Of a stretch of DNA of 64,000 nucleotides, positions 28,518 through 37,592 are shown piece after piece; position 1 is the stretch's first letter, and each line of letters starts with the position of its first letter. Under the pieces are notes generated by a model, which had not been told where the DNA came from, made no database searches, and saw nothing but the letters and a program-made list of their open reading frames with translations. The translations under genes and the position numbers were made by a program. This DNA is from Lachnospiraceae bacterium (GTDB lineage Bacteria; Bacillota; Clostridia; Lachnospirales; Lachnospiraceae): the NCBI GenBank assembly GCA_910575555.1, contig CAJTFX010000003.1, positions 124,001 through 188,000 of the forward strand, written 5' to 3'.

Positions 28518-29357
28518 ATGGAACATGCCATGTTGTTGGAGCAGGAACAAAGGAATATTTTTTCACAGAGAACTCACACAGGCAGAATACTGCTGACAGA
28601 GGCGCAGATCTATCAGGGAAATCTGGTGCTGGTAAATCAGAAGCATCCGGTAAGACACGGCCTGTCCGGGGAAGAACTGTGTTCTGTTTTCACAGAACAG
28701 CCGGAGATTCTTATGGAAAAGAACAGCGCAAAGATGCTGCAGAAATTGCTGAAGCATTCTGAGTATTTGTTCTCTTCCCAATTGGAAAGAGACGATATAC
28801 AGTTGTCTCGGCGTATCGTAGGCGTCAGCGGGTACCGCGCCAGGTCAGAGCAGGTAAAAATTTTTAATGATTCCCTGAAAGAAAACGGCAGGGAATTTAC
28901 AGAAAAATATGTGGCTTTTCCGGATCACAGTGAGCATCAGACAGGCCTTGCCATAGATTTGGCCAAAGAACAAGCGGAAATAGATTTTATCAGGCCGGAT
29001 TTTCCTAATGAGGGAATTTGCAGGAGATTCCGGGAACAGGCCGCTGAGTTTGGTTTTGTGGAGCGTTATAAATCCGAGAAGCAGAAAATTACAGGAATCG
29101 GCGCAGAACCCTGGCATTTCAGATATGTGGGAAAGCCCCATGCAGAGATTATGGAAAAAACAGGGATGGCTTTAGAAGAATATATCCAATGGCTGAAACA
29201 GTTTGATCTGACGGTGCATCCTTTGACCTGGAAACATTACAGAATCGGATATCTGAGGGCCCGGGGGCCTGTAACCGAGTGGAAAGGACTTGCAGCCTGG
29301 CCGGAAATTTCAGGAAATAACGCGGACGGATTTATTATCACCACGGCGGCTTTATGA
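28518..29357 (+). CDS. vanXY: VanXY/VanY-family D,D-peptidase
   Basis: A 279-residue peptidase with a GGAGGG site and ATG 28518. The zinc site of the VanY/VanX class is complete: SEHQTGLAIDL with His140 and Asp147, and EPWHFRY with catalytic Glu197 and zinc ligand His200. There is no signal peptide or membrane anchor, which matches cytosolic VanXY enzymes that cut both D-Ala-D-Ala and pentapeptide ends. About 90 N-terminal residues precede the catalytic domain. It removes the vancomycin-binding precursors so that D-Ala-D-Ser is used. Confidence 0.83.
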   Translation: MEHAMLLEQEQRNIFSQRTHTGRILLTEAQIYQGNLVLVNQKHPVRHGLSGEELCSVFTEQPEILMEKNSAKMLQKLLKHSEYLFSSQLERDDIQLSRRIVGVSGYRARSEQVKIFNDSLKENGREFTEKYVAFPDHSEHQTGLAIDLAKEQAEIDFIRPDFPNEGICRRFREQAAEFGFVERYKSEKQKITGIGAEPWHFRYVGKPHAEIMEKTGMALEEYIQWLKQFDLTVHPLTWKHYRIGYLRARGPVTEWKGLAAWPEISGNNADGFIITTAAL

Positions 29358-29391
29358 AACTGGATTACAGTACCAAACAGAGGGAGAAAGC

Positions 29392-30432
29392 ATGAGACAA
29401 AGAAAGAATTACGGAGCAATTGATGATTTCCGGCTGATTGCAGCATTTTTAATTGTGGCAATTCACACGTCACCCCTGGAATCTTTCAGTGAAACGGCGG
29501 ATTTTCTTGTAACTTATTGTATTGGAAGGATTGCAGTGCCGTTTTTTCTGATGGTCACCGGATATTTTGTGCTTGCCCCTTATCAGAAATCTATGGGAAG
29601 AAACTCCCGGCAGGCGGAGCATGCCTCTCAGAAATTAAGAAAATTTCTGCAGAAAACAGCAGTTTTGTACGGGGCGGCAACCTGTATTTACCTGCCGGTG
29701 AAGATTTATGCAAAACAGTGTAATATCGGTCTGGGAGGATGGCTGAAGGAAATCTTTTTTGACGGGACTTTTTACCATCTCTGGTATCTGCCGGCAGTGA
29801 TTTTGGGCTGTCTGCTGCTGGTGGGAATGATGCATCTGTTAAGCCCGGTGGCAATAGCCGCTGTTACTGTTTTGCTGTATCTGATTGGGACGGGAGGCGA
29901 CAGCTATTATCAGCTGGTCAGCCAGATTCCCGCACTGAAAATGATGTATCAGGGAATTTTTACCATCAGTTCTTACACCAGAAACGGCATTTTTTTTGCA
30001 CCGGTGTTTTTGTGGCTTGGGGTGCTTCTGGCCAACGGAAAGGCAGAATTAGAGGTACGGAAAGCGGCCGCAGGACTTTCCATTTCCATGGCGGGAATGC
30101 TGGCGGAAGGAATGTTGACCTGGGCTCTGGAATGGCAGAAGCATAACAGCATGTACCTTATGCTGATTCCGGTGATGTTTTTTCTGTTTGAGCTGCTGCT
30201 TGGCCTGGAGGGCAGTTCCGCGTCAATTGTGCGGGATTTGTCCATGTGCATATACATCATTCATCCTGTCAGCATTATTCTGGTGCGGGGCCTGGCAGGG
30301 GCGGTGAAAATGACAGATTTACTGGTGGAGCAGTCATTGGCGCATTATCTCTTGGTTTGTCTTGTGACGCTGATCCTTTCCTTTGGAGCTGCAGAGGGAA
30401 TGAAATTTGTGAAAAACAAAATGCAGAGGTGA
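29392..30432 (+). CDS. vanTm: VanT membrane domain protein (acyltransferase-3-like)
   Basis: A 346-residue membrane protein. ATG 29392 has AGGGAG five bases upstream; the frame is open to 29290 but that would overlap vanXY. About ten hydrophobic segments. The N-terminus GAIDDFRLIAAFLIVAIHTS and the phrase RIAVPFFLMVTGYFV closely match the membrane half of VanT serine racemases, thought to carry L-serine into the cell. Here it is a separate gene ending four bases before the racemase, as in the split vanTm/vanTr arrangement known from the VanL operon. Confidence 0.82.
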   Translation: MRQRKNYGAIDDFRLIAAFLIVAIHTSPLESFSETADFLVTYCIGRIAVPFFLMVTGYFVLAPYQKSMGRNSRQAEHASQKLRKFLQKTAVLYGAATCIYLPVKIYAKQCNIGLGGWLKEIFFDGTFYHLWYLPAVILGCLLLVGMMHLLSPVAIAAVTVLLYLIGTGGDSYYQLVSQIPALKMMYQGIFTISSYTRNGIFFAPVFLWLGVLLANGKAELEVRKAAAGLSISMAGMLAEGMLTWALEWQKHNSMYLMLIPVMFFLFELLLGLEGSSASIVRDLSMCIYIIHPVSIILVRGLAGAVKMTDLLVEQSLAHYLLVCLVTLILSFGAAEGMKFVKNKMQR

Positions 30433-30436
30433 GCTT

Positions 30437-31555
30437 ATGTATCAAAAAGGACGTGCATGGATAGAACTTAATATGGAACATTTAAAGCATAATATGGAAC
30501 AGTTTCGTTCCCTGCTGCCGCCGGACTGTGACCTGATGCCGGCAGTTAAGGCGAATGCATACGGCCATGGGGCGCTTCTGGTTTCCAAAGCGCTGCAGGC
30601 TCAGGGAGTGAAGAGCTTTTGCGTTGCTTCAGCCGCAGAGGGGGCCATGCTTCGCAGAAACGGGATCACCGGAGATATTCTGGTGCTGTCCTATACCCAT
30701 CCGGAACAGTTTGACGATTTGATTTCTTATCATTTGATTCAGACCGTGGTAGACGGAGATTATGCAAGGCAGCTGAAGCGTGACGGAAGAAGATTCACAG
30801 TTCATGTCGGAATCGATACAGGAATGCACCGTCTGGGAGAACGGTGGGATCATATGGAAGAAATTGTAAAAATATTCCGAATCCCCAATCTGAACGTGAC
30901 GGGAATCTATTCCCATCTGTGCGTGTCCGATGGAAAAGACGGGAGAGATCGGGCTTATACCTTAGAGCAGATCCATCATTTTGAATATGTGGCAGAAGAA
31001 CTTCACCGAAGGGGAATCAGCGGATTTAAGTGCCATCTGCAGGGCAGCTATGGAATTTTGAATTATTCAGAACTGTGTTTTGATTACGCCAGGGCGGGAA
31101 TTGCGCTGTACGGAATCTTAAGCGGTAAAAATGACAAAATCAATGCATCGGTGGAATTGAAACCGGTGCTCTCACTGAAAGCCAGAGTGGAAAGCGTGAA
31201 GATGCTGTATCAGGGAGAAAGCGCCGGATACGGCCTGACGTACAGCGCCGGGAAAAATCAGAAAATCGGCGTGCTTTCCATCGGCTATGCCGACGGCGTT
31301 CCCAGAAGCCTGTCCAACCGGGGACAAGTGCTCTGCAATGGAAAACCGGCCCCTGTGATTGGCCGGATCTGCATGGATCAGATGTTAGTGGATCTCAGCG
31401 ATATAGAACAGGCGGCCCCCGGAGATGAAGCCGTGCTGATTGGAAAATCCGGAGACCTGGAAATCCGCGCAGAAGATATGGCCGGATGGGCAGGCACCAT
31501 CAGCAACGAGATTTTAAGCAGAATGGGGGAGCGGTTAGAGCGGATTGCGGTTTAA
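30437..31555 (+). CDS. vanTr: VanT racemase domain protein (serine racemase)
   Basis: A 372-residue alanine racemase-fold enzyme. The PLP lysine is Lys38 (AVKANAYGHG) and the second catalytic base is Tyr265 (SAGYGLTYS). At the place where alanine racemases have a tyrosine in TISYRVPR, this protein has Asn357 in TISNEILSRMG. As I recall, the same Tyr-to-Asn change marks VanT serine racemases. It lies four bases after the membrane gene, so the two probably act as one split VanT that makes D-serine. A housekeeping alanine racemase is the alternative, made less likely by Asn357 and the context. Confidence 0.82.
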   Translation: MYQKGRAWIELNMEHLKHNMEQFRSLLPPDCDLMPAVKANAYGHGALLVSKALQAQGVKSFCVASAAEGAMLRRNGITGDILVLSYTHPEQFDDLISYHLIQTVVDGDYARQLKRDGRRFTVHVGIDTGMHRLGERWDHMEEIVKIFRIPNLNVTGIYSHLCVSDGKDGRDRAYTLEQIHHFEYVAEELHRRGISGFKCHLQGSYGILNYSELCFDYARAGIALYGILSGKNDKINASVELKPVLSLKARVESVKMLYQGESAGYGLTYSAGKNQKIGVLSIGYADGVPRSLSNRGQVLCNGKPAPVIGRICMDQMLVDLSDIEQAAPGDEAVLIGKSGDLEIRAEDMAGWAGTISNEILSRMGERLERIAV

Positions 31556-31623
31556 AGATTCTGTCTGCTTCCTGGAGCGTCTTATTAAAAATATATTGAA
31601 AATACTTTCATATTAGAGTATAC

Positions 31624-31809
31624 TATTACTCCGGCGGTTAAATATCGCAGTAGATTACGCAGAACAAATCTTCATATGCAAGGCGGAAGATTGAGCTGTA
31701 GCGAGTGCTACAGCGATTGATGTGGGTCTGCCCCGCTTTATCGGGCACAACGCAGCAGATGGAGGTTTGGGCAAGTAAGATACCGCGATATTTAACCGCC
31801 GGAGTAATA
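31624..31809. mobile_element. 186-bp MITE-like element with 25-bp perfect inverted ends
   Basis: The left arm TATTACTCCGGCGGTTAAAT plus ATCGC (31624-31648) is the exact complement of 31785-31809. The interior codes for nothing but has further hairpins: AATCTTC / GAAGATT, GCTGTAGC / GCTACAGC and TGCCC / GGGCA. It fills much of the 450-base gap between the racemase and the next regulator. The same arms occur at four other places in the window. Confidence 0.8.
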
Positions 31810-31972
31810 TAAGCAGGGAGCTGTCGGAAAATGAAATTTATACACAATATATAGTTGTAAGTTCTTAGAATATTTTTCAAATACGCTGTAGTATTATAAA
31901 TGGCGGGTGTATATTGTGAAAAATTGCTGTTTCCCTACAACCCCTATTGGGCCTATGGCTTAAAATAAAATA

Positions 31973-31995
31973 GAGGAGCTTTGTCCCGGACAAAG
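31973..31995 (+). promoter_or_regulatory. Ribosome site followed by hairpin before the response regulator
   Basis: GAGGAG (31973-31978) is followed at once by the hairpin CTTTGTC-CCG-GACAAAG (31979-31995). ATG 32009 is 30 bases from the GAGGAG, too far unless the hairpin forms and shortens the distance to about 13. A short overlapping frame starts at ATG 32004. Confidence 0.5.
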
Positions 31996-32008
31996 AACTG
32001 GTTATGAA

Positions 32009-32674
32009 ATGTTTAAAATATTAATCATAGAAGATGACGCACAAATGAACAAAGCCTTGAAGCTGTTTTTTACAAAAAGCGGATATCAGGTATTTCAGGC
32101 AAAGAATTGCTGTGAGGCGGAGAAAATCATTTATGAGAAACCGGATCTTATAGTTGCGGATATTGGATTACCGGATGGCGCTGGCACAGACTGGTATAAA
32201 AGTCTGCCAGGCGATAAAAAAGTCCCTGTCATTTTTTTAACAGCAAAAGATGAGGATGAGGACATTTTAGCAGGCTATGACGCAGGATGCGAAGAGTATG
32301 TTACAAAACCAATTTCGCTCAGAATACTGCTGAAAAAAGTAGAAGTGATTTTAAAGAGGAATACTGATTCCGAAGCGATACTGTATTATAAAGATTTAAA
32401 AATAGATTACGAAAAGAAAAGAGTATGGCTGAAGGAAAAGGAAATAAAGCTTACGCCAAAGGAATGGAAATTGCTTGAATTATTATCCAGGAATAAGGGC
32501 AGGATTATAACGAAAGATGTATTATTAAATCAGGTTTGGGATATAGATGGCAAGTATGTGGAGGAACATGCAGTTACGGTTTCTATTAACCGTCTGAGGA
32601 AAAAAATCGAGAAAAATACAGAGTACATTTACATAAAAAATATCTTTGGCCTCGGCTATACGTTTGGGGAATAG
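32009..32674 (+). CDS. OmpR family response regulator
   Basis: A 221-residue regulator: receiver with Asp51 (LIVADIGLPDG), conserved Lys in YVTKPI, and a winged-helix output domain (LTPKEWKLLELLSRNKGRI...VSINRLRKKIE). It pairs with the kinase 51 bases downstream. With the ABC ATPase and permease that follow, this resembles Bce/Psd-type peptide-sensing modules of Firmicutes, although those permeases usually have ten spans and a different layout. Confidence 0.9.
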   Translation: MFKILIIEDDAQMNKALKLFFTKSGYQVFQAKNCCEAEKIIYEKPDLIVADIGLPDGAGTDWYKSLPGDKKVPVIFLTAKDEDEDILAGYDAGCEEYVTKPISLRILLKKVEVILKRNTDSEAILYYKDLKIDYEKKRVWLKEKEIKLTPKEWKLLELLSRNKGRIITKDVLLNQVWDIDGKYVEEHAVTVSINRLRKKIEKNTEYIYIKNIFGLGYTFGE

Positions 32675-32725
32675 ACCCGTGAAAATCAGCGCTGGTTCTG
32701 CGGTATGCGCAGGATGGAGGATAAG

Positions 32726-33724
32726 ATGAATATAAATATATTTTCAGCGGGAATCTGGATCGTGAACGGCATAGCTCTATGTATATCGGCATATGGGCAG
32801 GAATGGCGCCTGTTATCAGGGGTGTTACTGTTGGATTTTTTGTTTTTTTGCCATCACAAGTATATGGAGCAGAGTTATACAAGGGAATTAGAGAAGATTA
32901 CAGATACCTTGGAGCAGATGTTTCTGAAAAAAGAAATCAATATCAGAACGGAAAATACGGATACTTTATCAGCCAAGATTTTGACGCAGCTTCACCGGAT
33001 GAATGCTGCCAATCACGGATATCAGAATTTACTGCAACAGGAAAAAGAGGGGATAAAAAAACTTTTGGCAGAGATTTCGCATCAGCTCCGCACACCTCTT
33101 GCCAATATGGAATCTTATTTAGAGCTGTTGGAAGATGAGGTTCGTGAAAAAGGCCAGAAGGAATATCTTGAGGCCGTAAAATGCTCGGAAGAGAAAATAA
33201 AGTTTTTGACGGAATGTTTTATTTTAGCAGCCAGAATGGAAAATAAAATGATTCAGATACATAAAATACCTGCCGATTTAAAGGAAACTGCCGCAAGAGC
33301 AGTATTTCAGGTTTATAAAAAGGCAGAAGAGAAAGAAATCTTCATTGAGATGGCAGATGAAAGAAATGGCGAATGCATGACAGAGCATGATGTCAACTGG
33401 TTATCTGAGGCTGTTTACAATCTTTTGGATAACAGTGTGAAATATTCTCCTGAGAACACATGTATAAGAATTTTTTTGCGCACAAATGAAATGTTTTCTG
33501 AGATTTGTGTGGAGGATGAGGGGAGAGGTATTGAGAAAGACGAAGAAAATAAGATTTTTCAAATATATTACAGAGGAAAAAACATATCAGGGGAAGAAGG
33601 CTATGGCATGGGACTGTTTATCACCAGGGAAATTATTAAGAAGCATGATGGTTTCATGAAAGCAAAAAGGAGAAAACAGGGCCTTTCCATTTCAATATTT
33701 TTACCAAAAACGGGAACTAATTAA
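32726..33724 (+). CDS. Sensor histidine kinase
   Basis: A 332-residue kinase. ATG 32726 is favoured by GGAGG five bases upstream over two earlier in-frame ATGs (32705, 32714). Two short N-terminal membrane spans with almost no outside loop make it an intramembrane-sensing type, which often senses through a partner transporter. The H-box is EISHQLRTPLANMESYLELL with His119; the ATPase motifs are NLLDNSVKYS, DEGRGI and GYGMGLFITREI. It is followed by a terminator and then the ABC genes. Confidence 0.88.
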   Translation: MNINIFSAGIWIVNGIALCISAYGQEWRLLSGVLLLDFLFFCHHKYMEQSYTRELEKITDTLEQMFLKKEINIRTENTDTLSAKILTQLHRMNAANHGYQNLLQQEKEGIKKLLAEISHQLRTPLANMESYLELLEDEVREKGQKEYLEAVKCSEEKIKFLTECFILAARMENKMIQIHKIPADLKETAARAVFQVYKKAEEKEIFIEMADERNGECMTEHDVNWLSEAVYNLLDNSVKYSPENTCIRIFLRTNEMFSEICVEDEGRGIEKDEENKIFQIYYRGKNISGEEGYGMGLFITREIIKKHDGFMKAKRRKQGLSISIFLPKTGTN

Positions 33725-33739
33725 AATAGTTCCCGTTTT
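33707..33739 (+). terminator. Terminator overlapping the kinase stop
   Basis: A 13-base perfect stem, AAAACGGGAACTA with TAGTTCCCGTTTT, around a seven-base loop that contains the stop codon. It lowers read-through into the ABC genes. Confidence 0.85.
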
Positions 33740-33748
33740 GTGACTAAT

Positions 33749-33777
33749 TTGTTAGATTTATCTGATAAAGTTATCAT
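33749..33777 (+). promoter_or_regulatory. Promoter for the ABC transporter
   Basis: TTGTTA at 33749-33754, a 17-base spacer and TATCAT at 33772-33777. The inverted pair GATAA-AG-TTATC (33764-33775) overlaps the -10 and may be an operator. Confidence 0.6.
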
Positions 33778-33805
33778 CAGAAAATCTTAATTCAGGGAGG
33801 AAAAA

Positions 33806-34483
33806 ATGAGCATTGCAGATGTAAGTAGATTAAATAAAATTTACCGAAATGGAGATACGGAACTTTATGCCCTTGCGGATGTGGAGTTTCAGGTGAAAGA
33901 AGGAGAATTTGTTGCAATTGTCGGGACTTCTGGCAGCGGAAAATCAACACTGCTGAATATATTAGGAGGATTGGACAGGCCAACCCAGGGAAGTGTAAGG
34001 GTGGGGAAGTTTGAACTGACAGCAATGTCCCAGGATGAACTTACGATTTTCAGACGGAGAAATATAGGATTTATATTCCAGAATTTTAATCTGATTCCTG
34101 TACTCAATGCATATGAAAACATGATATTGCCGATGAAACTGGACGGCGCAAAGATCGATCGGGAGTTTGCCGAAATGGTGATTCAGTCATTAGGCTTAGA
34201 GGAAAAAGTGTTTCAACTGCCCAATACCCTTTCAGGAGGTCAGCAGCAAAGAGTAGCGATTGCCCGGGCATTGCTTGCAAAACCGGCGCTTATTTTGGCG
34301 GATGAGCCTACGGGCAGCCTGGATTCCCGCACAGGTATGGAAGTGATTGGGCTTATGAAGGTATTGTCAGAGAAATTCCATCAAACTCTTGTGGTTGTAA
34401 CCCATAATGAGGAAATTGCACAGATGGCAGACCGTATTGTGCGAATTGAAGATGGGAAAATTTTCTCCGGAGAGGGGGCATAG
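33806..34483 (+). CDS. ABC transporter ATPase (MacB/LolD type)
   Basis: A 225-residue ATPase with GGGAGG before ATG 33806. Walker A is GTSGSGKST (40-48), the signature LSGGQQQRVAIARALL follows near residue 141, and Walker B is LILADEPTGSLDS near 162. The type is that of MacB/LolD/FtsE ATPases working with FtsX-like permeases. It lies three bases before the permease. Confidence 0.95.
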   Translation: MSIADVSRLNKIYRNGDTELYALADVEFQVKEGEFVAIVGTSGSGKSTLLNILGGLDRPTQGSVRVGKFELTAMSQDELTIFRRRNIGFIFQNFNLIPVLNAYENMILPMKLDGAKIDREFAEMVIQSLGLEEKVFQLPNTLSGGQQQRVAIARALLAKPALILADEPTGSLDSRTGMEVIGLMKVLSEKFHQTLVVVTHNEEIAQMADRIVRIEDGKIFSGEGA

Positions 34484-34486
34484 TAC

Positions 34487-37072
34487 ATGTATATCCGGAA
34501 TAATAACAAGGAAATTATTAGGGAACTGGCTGCCGCTTATGAGAAAGAGAATAAAAGCAGGAACCGTATCCTGATTCTGGCAGTTACAATATCTGTATTT
34601 TTATTATATTCATCTTTTTCAATTGCATCCGGTAAAATACAGGCAGACTATCTTTTGGATGTGAGAGGTATGGGAACCCTTGCAACTGTATCTTTGGAAA
34701 ATGGGAGCAGCAGGCAGTATGAGAAGATGAAAACTCTGCCTTACCTGAAAGCAGTAGGAATCAGACAGACAGCAGCCAGAGGAGAAGTACAGGACAGTTG
34801 GAACGGCAGACTCATTTTTCTTAACCTGGATGCATATGAAAAGATTATGCGTCCCGCATATACAGACGTAGAAGGAGAATATCCCCAAAAGGAAAACGAG
34901 ATTATGATGTCGGAACGATGCCTGAAACAATTGGGAATTGAGCGTCCCAGGCCTGGCACGGAGATTTTAATGAATGTGGAATTTGAAAATGGCGTCAAAG
35001 AAGAAAAGCTCTTCCGGCTTTCAGGTTCCTATGTCGATTATACGGATTCTGTGGTGGAGGAATTAGAGGCATTCATCTCAAAAGCATTTTTAGAAAAGCA
35101 TGGAATCAGTATTTTTCCTGCAAATAAAATTTTGGCAGTGCACAAGGATTTACAGACAGGAGTTCAGATAGAGCAGGAGTTATACCAGACATTGGAGATG
35201 GAATATGACGCGCAGCAGGTGATAGGTGAAAATCCAATGGTTATGCAAAGCGTCCGCGGGATGTTTGGAAGCATTACAATTGCTGCAATATGCGGATGTA
35301 TTGTAATCCTATGCGCATATATGGTGATATATAATGTAATGTCGATTTCTTTGGGCAGGGATATCAGACAGTATGGGCTGTTAAAAGCATTAGGAACAAC
35401 AAATCAACAGTTACGGGATATCATTTACAGGCAAAATCTGAAAATCTTGACAAAAGGGGTTCTGGTTGGAGGAATAAGCGGAAGTATTTTTGCAAAACTG
35501 TTTCTGAGCAAAATTTTAAGTGAACTGTTTATGCGTGGATTTGGAACATGCGATGTATCCGGTTTTTATCCATTTTATCTTTTGGCGGCAGTTTTTCTGG
35601 TATTTATGGTTGGTCATTTTTCCACAGCTATGGCCCTTAGATGGGTGAAGAGGCGAAATGCCATTGAGGCCATGCGTTATATTGAAGCAGATGAAAATTT
35701 AAATACAGGCCGAATTGAAACATTGGAGAAACTGACTTTATCCAGATTAGCATGGAGAAACATTTCAAGATCAAAGAAAAAATTATGTCTGACAGCCCTG
35801 TCGCTTATATTAGGCTGTTTCACAGCGATGGGTTCTGTGGTAATCATGACAGGAACAGATACCACGCATGCGCTTATGGAAGATCCGGATTTTCAAATAG
35901 GGATTTTAACCGGCATTTTCCGGCATCCGGAAAAAGTGCCGGGAGAAATTGACGATAATACGCCTGTGATTCCCCAGAGAACAGTGGATGCAGTACAAAA
36001 GGTGGAAGGAATAAAGAAAGATACCCTTATTTTTACAAAAGGAAGCTATGGGATGATCAATTTTGGTGCGGATAAGGCACTGCAGCCGCGGAAAGAATCT
36101 CTGGACAGTGATGTGACGGACATGTCCTTTGCAACCTTGCAGATTGTAGACAGGTCATTTATAGAACAGTTGGAGAGATATGTACAGGAATACAACCTTC
36201 CGGTTGATGTCAAAAGCCTTAAGGACGGAACAGGGACCATATTGCTTCAGCACCATGAATTGTCGCAGGTTTTGGAGGAAAAGGCGGCCAAAAGCAGGGG
36301 GTTGCCAATTCATTTTTATTCATTGGAAGCAAATCAGCAGAAGGATGTGGAAAAGTATTTAAAAGGCCAGCTAAATTGTGCAGGATATTTAGATATGACG
36401 GATGAGTATTTTCCAGATTTGCAAACCACGTCCCTTGGCAATAAAATAAATTATTTTATTGTGTCCCAGGAAGCATTTTCAGACCTGGGGTTTCAGGAAA
36501 AATACTTTGATTTGTCCTTTGACGCGAAAGAGCAGGAGGAACCTTTTGTACATCAGAAACTGATGCAGATAATACAAAAAGAAAATCAGTCCAATGAAAG
36601 TATGGATACACTTTATCTAAATGCCAATTCTGATGTATTAAAGGAAAGACAGGAGGAAATTCAGGCGGCAAATCTTATATTGGGAGTGTTAAGCTTTGCA
36701 ATCTTTTTTGTAGGCGTGATGAACTATTTTAATACCATTTTAACAAGCATAATTGGAAGGACAAGAGAGTTTGCAGTAATGGAGAGCATTGGATTGACAA
36801 GAGTTCAGCTATGGAAAATGCTGTTTTTAGAAGGCATCTATTATTGGCTTATCATTACAGTGGCAATGGCAACGATAGGGTCTGCACTGCTTTGGACCTT
36901 GGGTATTCTGATAAAAAAGAAACTGTTCTATTTTCAATTTATTTATCCCTGGCAGGCTATGCTTTTTATGGCATTGCTGTTGCTTTTGGTCTGCGTTGCG
37001 TTATCCGTATTTATGTATAGGAAAAGTAAAGAACAGAGTGTGACGGAAAGATTAAAAAGGTATATAGATTAG
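34487..37072 (+). CDS. FtsX/MacB-type ABC permease
   Basis: An 861-residue permease. One span near residues 26-47 is followed by an extracellular domain of about 210 residues, a three-span block (about 262-400), another span near 430-455, a second extracellular domain of about 270 residues, and a last three-span block (about 735-850). Two such halves make a duplicated FtsX architecture, eight spans in all. With the ATPase and the upstream two-component pair it probably exports or senses an antimicrobial peptide or lipoprotein-like substrate; that is not shown by the sequence. Confidence 0.87.
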   Translation: MYIRNNNKEIIRELAAAYEKENKSRNRILILAVTISVFLLYSSFSIASGKIQADYLLDVRGMGTLATVSLENGSSRQYEKMKTLPYLKAVGIRQTAARGEVQDSWNGRLIFLNLDAYEKIMRPAYTDVEGEYPQKENEIMMSERCLKQLGIERPRPGTEILMNVEFENGVKEEKLFRLSGSYVDYTDSVVEELEAFISKAFLEKHGISIFPANKILAVHKDLQTGVQIEQELYQTLEMEYDAQQVIGENPMVMQSVRGMFGSITIAAICGCIVILCAYMVIYNVMSISLGRDIRQYGLLKALGTTNQQLRDIIYRQNLKILTKGVLVGGISGSIFAKLFLSKILSELFMRGFGTCDVSGFYPFYLLAAVFLVFMVGHFSTAMALRWVKRRNAIEAMRYIEADENLNTGRIETLEKLTLSRLAWRNISRSKKKLCLTALSLILGCFTAMGSVVIMTGTDTTHALMEDPDFQIGILTGIFRHPEKVPGEIDDNTPVIPQRTVDAVQKVEGIKKDTLIFTKGSYGMINFGADKALQPRKESLDSDVTDMSFATLQIVDRSFIEQLERYVQEYNLPVDVKSLKDGTGTILLQHHELSQVLEEKAAKSRGLPIHFYSLEANQQKDVEKYLKGQLNCAGYLDMTDEYFPDLQTTSLGNKINYFIVSQEAFSDLGFQEKYFDLSFDAKEQEEPFVHQKLMQIIQKENQSNESMDTLYLNANSDVLKERQEEIQAANLILGVLSFAIFFVGVMNYFNTILTSIIGRTREFAVMESIGLTRVQLWKMLFLEGIYYWLIITVAMATIGSALLWTLGILIKKKLFYFQFIYPWQAMLFMALLLLLVCVALSVFMYRKSKEQSVTERLKRYID

Positions 37073-37120
37073 TTATTTTTTACATTTAAAAAGATGAAGG
37101 TGGAAAGAACCAAAATTCAT

Positions 37121-37149
37121 TTGACACAGTAATCTGGTATTTTTATAAT
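37121..37149 (+). promoter_or_regulatory. Consensus sigma-A promoter
   Basis: Exact TTGACA (37121-37126), a 17-base spacer and exact TATAAT (37144-37149), ahead of the 136-residue hypothetical gene. Confidence 0.85.
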
Positions 37150-37181
37150 GAAAAGAAAGTCATAAGAAAGGTGGGCGGTAT

Positions 37182-37592
37182 ATGGTATATCGTTTGATAT
37201 TGACGGACAGGGAATTAAGTTATGATAATTATTCACAGGATTTTCTAATCGGTTTCTTCCCGACACAGGGGCAGGCAGAGGAAACAGCGCGGTATTATCT
37301 GGAAAATGTGCAGGGCTTTTGTGAATATGACTGCACGTATGGAATCGTGAAAAAAGAAATTGCTGACAATCCTGACCATGTTGCGCCGAAGTCCGTATGG
37401 TTTGTGCAGGGGTGGAATACCAATGAATATCTTGATGAGATTGATATTGTCGAAAGCCCATGCTTTTTGACTGAGGAGCGCGCACAGGAAGAGTGCCGCC
37501 TGATGCAGAGCGCGAACGAGAGAACGGAGTGGGCTGTAAGCTGTTATTGTATTGGGGACTTGCATTGGAAGGATGGATTTGTCAGGGTTTGA
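37182..37592 (+). CDS. Hypothetical protein (136 aa)
   Basis: An acidic cytosolic protein starting MVYRLILTDREL behind AAAGGTGGGC. Notable features are several aromatic residues and five or six cysteines (for example CEYDC and CYC). No domain is recognised. The perfect promoter and clean ribosome site make it a real gene. It is followed by debris of other genes, so this is a variable spot. Confidence 0.6.
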   Translation: MVYRLILTDRELSYDNYSQDFLIGFFPTQGQAEETARYYLENVQGFCEYDCTYGIVKKEIADNPDHVAPKSVWFVQGWNTNEYLDEIDIVESPCFLTEERAQEECRLMQSANERTEWAVSCYCIGDLHWKDGFVRV

